A stretch of 10,980 nucleotides of DNA from Pseudomonadota bacterium. GTDB lineage: Bacteria > Pseudomonadota > Gammaproteobacteria > Burkholderiales > Burkholderiaceae_C. The DNA lies in contig JAEYRT010000251.1 of the NCBI GenBank assembly GCA_023435325.1, forward strand, positions 1 through 10,980, in the 5' to 3' direction. Position numbers and translations under genes: made by a program. Shown here piece after piece: positions 6,432 to 10,980 of this stretch; position 1 is the first letter of the stretch; every line of letters starts with the position of its first letter. The notes below the pieces were generated by a model. It was not told where the DNA came from. It saw only the letters and a list, made by a program, of their open reading frames with translations, and ran no database searches.

Positions 6432-7361
6432 ATGGACGTTTTTCACGCAATGAAGGTTTTTTTGACGGTTGCCGAGCACGGAGGGTTTAGCGCAGCCTCA
6501 AAACAGCTCAATATTTCCGTGCCCAGCGTCACTCGCATCGTGGCGCAGTTGGAAGAGCACCTGGGTACGCGCTTGCTGCAACGGACTACGCGCCGCGTCA
6601 GCCTGACTGCGGCAGGTGAGCAATACGCCAAAGATGCGCAAAGAATTGTGGAATCGGTGGAACTGGCGCATGCTGCCGTACAAGACTCAACCGCCTTGCA
6701 CTCCGGTACATTGCGCATCGGCTGTCTGCCAAGCTTTGCGGAACACTGGATTGCGCCCCTGTATGCGGATTTCCAGTCTGCCTATCCTGACATTTCATTG
6801 GACGTGTATGTGGAAGCGCATCCCTTGGCCAACCTGGCGTATTACGATGTGGCCATGCTGAGCGTGCGCGAAGGAGCAGACTTCAACATCATCGCGCGCA
6901 ACCTGTTTGCTTATGACGGTATCTTGTGTGCTTCACCGGAGTATTTGAGCCAGCACGGCACACCCACGCAGCCAGAGCACTTGGTGCAACACAACTGCCT
7001 GTTGCGACGAGCCACGGGCATGCATGACACCCAAATTCAGCTTTGGAAACAGGGCCAGAACATGGGACTTCCACCCATGTTCCAGGGCAAGGTGAAATCA
7101 AACATCACCATCAATCACACAGGCAGCCTGCTTCGCATTGCACTGGACGGCGCAGGCATCGCTGCGTTTTCCTACGATATCGTGGCGTCCTATCTCGCTC
7201 AGGGACGTTTGGTACATCTTCTGCCCGAGTGGATCACCGGTCGCTTCAATGTGCTTGCGGCACTCCCTAGCCACCGTCATCTTCCCGCACGCACCCAAGT
7301 GTTTTTAGATTTTCTGACGGCCCACGGGCGTGGTATCCGCACGAATTTGCCCAGTGGCTGA
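6432..7361 (+). CDS. LysR-type transcriptional regulator
   Basis: DNA-binding regulator of 309 residues. Residues 1-60 form the winged helix-turn-helix with the typical run VAEHGGFSAASKQLNISVPSV, then RIVAQLEEHLGTRLLQRTTRRVSLTAAG. A linker helix (about 61-85) leads into the two-lobe periplasmic-binding-protein-like effector domain, from SGTLRIGCLPSF (about 91) to the C-terminus. The N-terminus MDVFHAMKVFLTVAEHGGFS is standard for the family, so I start at the ATG at 6432; the frame extends upstream to a TTG at 6369, but that would add 21 atypical residues. No strong ribosome binding site precedes 6432. The divergent neighbour is the exported M20 hydrolase, its most likely target; the effector is unknown. 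It converges on fadH. Confidence 0.93.
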   Translation: MDVFHAMKVFLTVAEHGGFSAASKQLNISVPSVTRIVAQLEEHLGTRLLQRTTRRVSLTAAGEQYAKDAQRIVESVELAHAAVQDSTALHSGTLRIGCLPSFAEHWIAPLYADFQSAYPDISLDVYVEAHPLANLAYYDVAMLSVREGADFNIIARNLFAYDGILCASPEYLSQHGTPTQPEHLVQHNCLLRRATGMHDTQIQLWKQGQNMGLPPMFQGKVKSNITINHTGSLLRIALDGAGIAAFSYDIVASYLAQGRLVHLLPEWITGRFNVLAALPSHRHLPARTQVFLDFLTAHGRGIRTNLPSG

Positions 7362-7421
7362 TCCCATGCAGGCCAGCTTCCTCGTTGGCAGCCACGGCCG
7401 CGCTCAACAGGCCTGACGCAC

Positions 7422-9482
7422 TCATAACTGCGCCGCCAAGCGACTGCCCTGTGCAATCGCGCGTTTGGCATCCAGTTCCGAGGCGACATCAGCGCCACCA
7501 ATCAAGTGCGTACGCACACCCGCAGCCACCAGATCGGCTTGCAGTGCACGCAAAGGTTCTTGCCCCGTGCACAGCACAATGGTGTCCACCTCCAGCACCG
7601 TGGCGTGTTCACGTTTGGGGCCGTAACTGATGTGCAGGCCTTGTGCATCAATGCGTTCGTAATTGACACCGGCCAAGGTTTTCACCTGCTTCATGCGCAG
7701 TTCTGCGCGATGAATCCAGCCAGTGGTTTTACCCAGGCCTTTGCCCACCGGCGTGGTCTTGCGTTGCAGCAGCGTGACTGCACGCACTGGTGGCAAGGGC
7801 TGGGCACGCTGCACACCTCCACGTGCCAGGGCAGGATCAGTGACGCCCCACTCGCTTTGCCAGGCGGCCAAATCGGTGGCTGTGGAATGCCCGCCACTGG
7901 CCAGATAAAACGCCACATCAAAACCAATGCCTCCTGCTCCTATTACGGCCACGCGCTGTCCCACAGGTTTGCGGTGCGCTAGCACGTCGATATAGCTGAG
8001 CACCATGCAGCTGGCTTCACCGCTCTCCTGCCCTGGAATGCGCGGATTGCGGGGCTGCACCCCGGTCGCCAGGATGACTTCGTCGTATCTTGCCGCGATC
8101 AGCTCTTGTGCCGTCACTTTGCGCTGCAGATGCACGTGAACACCGGTGCTTGCCAAGCGCTGCGCAAAATACCGCAAGGTTTCCTGGAATTCCTCCTTGC
8201 CCGGAATGCGTTTGGCCATATTGAACTGGCCACCAATTTCAGCAGCAGCTTCAAACAGCTCCACCTGGTGGCCTCGCTCGGCCAGCACGGTAGATGCGGC
8301 CAACCCTGCAGGGCCTGCACCCACCACGGCAATGCACTTGGACGTGGTGGTGGGCACATAGTTCAGCTCCGTCTCATGGCAAGCGCGTGGATTCACCAGG
8401 CAAGACACGGTCTTGTTCTGAAACACATGATCCAGGCAGGCTTGATTGCAGGCAATGCAGGTGTTGATGGCTTGCGGCTGGCCTTGCGCAGCCTTGGCCA
8501 CAAAGTGGCTGTCGGCGAGCAAAGGGCGCGCCATGGAAATCATGTCGGCATCGCCTTGCGCCAGGATCTGTTCTGCCATCTCGGGCGTGTTGATACGGTT
8601 GGTGGCCACCAAAGGAATGCCCACTTCGCCTTTGAGCTTGCGCGTTACCCATGCAAAAGCACCACGCGGCACGGAAGTGGCAATCGTGGGCACACGCGCT
8701 TCATGCCAGCCGATGCCGGTGTTGATGATGGTTGCTCCTGCGGCTTCAATGGCCTTGGCCAGTTGCACAATCTCAGTCCAGTCGCTGCCGTCCGGAATCA
8801 GGTCCAGCATGGACAGGCGATAAATGATGATGAAGTGGGGCCCCACTGCTTCGCGCGTGCGGCGCACGATCTCCACGGGCAGCTGCATGCGCTGGGCATA
8901 GCCACCACCCCACCGATCCTTACGCTGGTTGGTGTGCACCGCCAGGAACTCGTTGATGAAGTAGCCCTCGCTGCCCATGATTTCCACACCGTCATAGCCC
9001 GCTTCTTGGGCGTAGCGAGCGCAATCCGCAAAGTCCTGAATTTGTCCCTCGACCCCGCGAGTGCTCAAAGTCCATGGCGTGAACGGCGTAATCGGCGACT
9101 TGATACGTGAAGGCGCGACTGATAAGGGGTGGTAGCCATAGCGCCCCGCATGGAGGATTTGCAAGGCAATTTTCCCGCCATGGCTGTGCACGGCCTGTGT
9201 GATGGGCTGATGGGCGCGCGCCTCGCTGCTGCTGCGCATAGTGCCGGCAAACGGCTTGACCCAGCCAGCGCGGTTGGGAGCAAAGCCACCAGTCACGATC
9301 AGCCCCACACCGCCAGCTGCACGTTCTCCAAAATAGGCGGCCAAGCGTGGCAAGTCCTTGCGGCTGTCTTCCAGCCCGGTGTGCATGGAGCCCATGACCA
9401 CACGGTTGCGCAAAGTGGTAAAGCCCAGATCCAGGGGCGCGAGCAAATGGGGGTAAGTTTCAGTGGTGGGGGCTGCGGTCAT
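7422..9482 (-). CDS. fadH: 2,4-dienoyl-CoA reductase (NADPH), FAD/FMN/[4Fe-4S] type
   Basis: Cytosolic auxiliary beta-oxidation enzyme that reduces 2,4-dienoyl-CoA using NADPH, allowing degradation of unsaturated fatty acids with even-position double bonds. At 686 residues it is close to E. coli FadH (672) and aligns throughout: an N-terminal old-yellow-enzyme FMN barrel (LLAPLDLGFTTLRNRVVMGSMHTGLED near the start), catalytic Tyr174 in EGYFINEF and His260 in IGWHEAR, [4Fe-4S] cysteines 342, 345, 349 and 361, then FAD (VVGAGPAGLAAS, about 386-397) and NADPH (VAVIGAGGIGFD, about 511-522) Rossmann motifs. The catalytic and cluster residues sit at a constant offset of eight from the E. coli numbering. 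I choose the ATG at 9482, which gives the usual TYPHLLAPLDL N-terminus and has GGGA upstream; an ATG at 9515 would add 11 residues and lacks a ribosome binding site. Confidence 0.96.
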   Translation of the reverse strand: MTAAPTTETYPHLLAPLDLGFTTLRNRVVMGSMHTGLEDSRKDLPRLAAYFGERAAGGVGLIVTGGFAPNRAGWVKPFAGTMRSSSEARAHQPITQAVHSHGGKIALQILHAGRYGYHPLSVAPSRIKSPITPFTPWTLSTRGVEGQIQDFADCARYAQEAGYDGVEIMGSEGYFINEFLAVHTNQRKDRWGGGYAQRMQLPVEIVRRTREAVGPHFIIIYRLSMLDLIPDGSDWTEIVQLAKAIEAAGATIINTGIGWHEARVPTIATSVPRGAFAWVTRKLKGEVGIPLVATNRINTPEMAEQILAQGDADMISMARPLLADSHFVAKAAQGQPQAINTCIACNQACLDHVFQNKTVSCLVNPRACHETELNYVPTTTSKCIAVVGAGPAGLAASTVLAERGHQVELFEAAAEIGGQFNMAKRIPGKEEFQETLRYFAQRLASTGVHVHLQRKVTAQELIAARYDEVILATGVQPRNPRIPGQESGEASCMVLSYIDVLAHRKPVGQRVAVIGAGGIGFDVAFYLASGGHSTATDLAAWQSEWGVTDPALARGGVQRAQPLPPVRAVTLLQRKTTPVGKGLGKTTGWIHRAELRMKQVKTLAGVNYERIDAQGLHISYGPKREHATVLEVDTIVLCTGQEPLRALQADLVAAGVRTHLIGGADVASELDAKRAIAQGSRLAAQL

Positions 9483-9691
9483 CCCAATTCCCGTTTTGAA
9501 CTTGGCCCCGGCCATCGAATACCAGGGGCGAACCCTGGATTGAAAAGGTTTATGACCGTTCGCAGACTTGGCGTAATTCTGGATTGCCTGGCCTATGGCA
9601 CCGATTCCACGATGGCTTCAACAGCGTACCTGCATCTGCTTTTCCAGCTATCAAACTAAGCTCCATGGCTTGTTCATCAAGCAGTGAATGC
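9483..9691 (-). promoter_or_regulatory. Upstream region of fadH with a perfect short hairpin
   Basis: No gene is supported here; this gap should carry the fadH promoter, unless fadH is read through from the acyltransferase gene. The clearest element is the perfect 6-bp repeat CCAGGG-TTCGC-CCCTGG on the minus strand (9522-9538), some 40 bases before the chosen fadH start. It could be an operator or a leader hairpin. I see no convincing -35/-10 pair and no T-tract terminator for the upstream gene. Confidence 0.35.
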
Positions 9692-10980
9692 TCATTTTTC
9701 TGATTTATTCACCACCGGTGCCACCGTCCCCAGATACCGTGCTCTTTTATGGGGCTTGAGTTTTTCCACATCTACCAGCACCAGCCCGTCGATGCAGTGC
9801 GCAAAATCAGGGTCCACGCCAAAGTCCAGAAAGCTCACTCCGCCTGGCTCAGCCACTTCTGCATACTGCTTGTACAGCGTGGGCACGGTGCTGCCCATGT
9901 GAACCAGCAGGTGCTTCAGGCGCACGAAGTCCGTGGCCACATCTTCACCCGTGAATTGGGAGCGCAGGTCCAACCCTTCGCTTGGAACATAGGGTCGCCG
10001 TGCATGGGCCAGACAGGCGGCTCCGTAGTGCGTGCGATAGTGGTAGATGAGCAAGTCGCGAGCAGCCTGCGGCATATCGCGGCTGATGCTCACAGGGCCA
10101 AACAGATAGCGGCACTCAGGATAACGTCGCACATAGGCACCAATGCCGAACCACAGATAGTCCAGCGAGCGCTTGCCCCAGTACCGCGGTTGCACAAAAG
10201 AGCGCCCCAACTCCAACCCTTGGGCCAGGTAAGCATCCATGCCGGGGGTGAACTCAAACAGGCTGTGGCTGTAGAGTCCCTGCACCCCGTGCTGCTCCAG
10301 CACCCGGGCCGTACGTGCCATGCGGTAAGCGCCGGCAATTTCCAGGTCTTGCTGGTCCCACAAAATCAGGTGGTCGTAATGCGCGTCATAGCGATCCAGG
10401 TCGCGGCGTGTGCCACTGCCCTCGCCCACGGCTCGGAAAGACAGCTCCCGCAACCGCCCGATCTCGCGCAGGATAGGGGAGTCCACACCGCCCTGAAACA
10501 GGTACATGCGCTTGCCATCGGGCGTTTCACCCAGCCATTCGGACGCAGCGACGGCCTGCGCCAGGGCGCTGCGGTTGACCGGGTGGGCAATCGCTGTCTC
10601 CACCCGCAGCAGCGCAGGTTTGTCCTGGGCGAGGCGATACAGGTGTTTGCGCAGCAGCTTGGTGGCAGCCTCAGGCTCCAGCGGTAGCGCGCCATAGCTG
10701 CTGGGCGGGATCGGGTGGCCTATGCGCAAATCAATACTTTTTTGGTGCTGGCCAAACATCTCCTTGACCAAAAGCAGCGTGGCCAGTGGCTTGTACAGCA
10801 GCGAGGCTCCGTAGAACAGCGCCGAGTTCCGACCATCGATATGAATGGGCACGATGGGTGACTGTGTCTGCCCGGCCAGGCGCAAAAAACCGCTGTTCCA
10901 GCGCCCGTCACGCACCCCTTCAGGGTGCAGGCGCGAGACCTCACCTGCCGGAAAAATGATGACTGCCCCTTCTCCCTGCA
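9692..10980 (-). CDS. Bifunctional acyltransferase, PlsC-like plus GNAT/OlsB-like domains (5' end outside window)
   Basis: The C-terminal 428 residues of a protein whose start lies beyond the right edge. The visible N-terminal part is the second half of a lysophospholipid (PlsC/OlsA-like) acyltransferase: IIFPAGEVSR (FPAGE at 10940-10954) is the FPEGTRS-like block, followed by SPIVPIHIDG. After a linker around residues 95-150 comes a hemolysin/OlsB-like acyl-ACP N-acyltransferase domain, with ELSFRAVGEGSGTRRDLDRYD, DHLILWDQQDLEIAGAYRM and LELGRSFVQPRYWGKRSLDYLWFGIGAY. The O-acyltransferase-then-N-acyltransferase order matches OlsF-type ornithine-lipid synthases, which acylate ornithine and then the 3-hydroxyl of the product. 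It may instead acylate another amino acid or amine. The catalytic HX4D motif of the first domain would lie outside the window. A membrane-associated cytosolic role is expected. Confidence 0.82.
   Translation of the reverse strand, partial: QGEGAVIIFPAGEVSRLHPEGVRDGRWNSGFLRLAGQTQSPIVPIHIDGRNSALFYGASLLYKPLATLLLVKEMFGQHQKSIDLRIGHPIPPSSYGALPLEPEAATKLLRKHLYRLAQDKPALLRVETAIAHPVNRSALAQAVAASEWLGETPDGKRMYLFQGGVDSPILREIGRLRELSFRAVGEGSGTRRDLDRYDAHYDHLILWDQQDLEIAGAYRMARTARVLEQHGVQGLYSHSLFEFTPGMDAYLAQGLELGRSFVQPRYWGKRSLDYLWFGIGAYVRRYPECRYLFGPVSISRDMPQAARDLLIYHYRTHYGAACLAHARRPYVPSEGLDLRSQFTGEDVATDFVRLKHLLVHMGSTVPTLYKQYAEVAEPGGVSFLDFGVDPDFAHCIDGLVLVDVEKLKPHKRARYLGTVAPVVNKSEK

Noticed and set aside
6369..7361. 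Longer LysR-type gene from a TTG at 6369
   Set aside because: The extra 21 residues do not fit the family; MDVFHAMKVF is the usual N-terminal form.
7362..7421. Terminator between the convergent LysR and fadH genes
   Set aside because: Only a distant 6-bp CAGGCC/GGCCTG pair is present, with no compact stem and no T-tract on either strand.
8106..9110. 334-codon plus-strand open frame
   Set aside because: Antisense to fadH, whose full-length agreement with the E. coli enzyme leaves no room for doubt about the coding strand.
9522..9538. tRNA T-arm-like sequence (GGGTTCGCCCC)
   Set aside because: No acceptor, D or anticodon arms surround it and the loop does not match the T-loop pattern, so neither a tRNA nor a remnant attachment site is supported.
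9668..9682. GCTTG-TTCAT-CAAGC hairpin just after the acyltransferase stop
   Set aside because: The stem is only 5 bp and weak, and no T-rich tail follows, so I do not call it a terminator.

Overview
The gene content and the protein versions seen here suggest a betaproteobacterium, probably Burkholderiales; this is inferred from protein style and GC-rich coding sequence, not from a marker gene. Most coding DNA is GC-rich with strong G/C preference at third positions. The exception is a conspicuous AT-rich block at about 4300-4560. Five of the six genes are on the minus strand; only the LysR-type regulator is on the plus strand.

Left part (1-4560): a tetrathionate-reductase type operon read right to left in the order ttrB (3526-4299), ttrC (2454-3506), ttrA (start 2365, running off the left edge). 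TtrB is a Tat-exported four-cluster [4Fe-4S] electron-transfer subunit, TtrC a nine-helix NrfD-type quinol-oxidising membrane anchor, and TtrA the Tat-exported molybdopterin catalytic subunit. Together they would form a periplasm-facing complex passing electrons from quinol to tetrathionate or a related sulfur oxyanion under low oxygen. A very good FNR/ANR site (4359-4372) lies upstream of ttrB, followed by a long nested dyad that abuts the ttrB start codon. No ttrS/ttrR two-component genes are visible beside ttrB, where Salmonella carries them.

Middle (4560-7361): a GC-richer stretch of unclear nature, then a strong nested inverted repeat with a T-rich tail (4737-4813) that looks like the terminator of the next gene. 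That gene encodes an exported M20-family amidohydrolase (4830-6227). It is transcribed divergently from a LysR-type regulator gene (6432-7361), the classic arrangement for a local regulator and its target.

Right part (7422-10980): fadH, 2,4-dienoyl-CoA reductase (7422-9482), which handles unsaturated fatty acids in beta-oxidation. Upstream of it on the same strand is the 3' part of a gene for a two-domain acyltransferase, with PlsC-like O-acyltransferase followed by a GNAT/OlsB-like N-acyltransferase (9692 to beyond 10980). This resembles bifunctional ornithine-lipid synthases (OlsF type).

Most of the window is recognisable metabolism. The parts most worth a second look are the ttr promoter and leader, the naturally KR-type Tat signal in TtrB, the structured terminator, and the acyltransferase fusion. 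I see no CRISPR array, insertion sequence, rRNA or tRNA gene.
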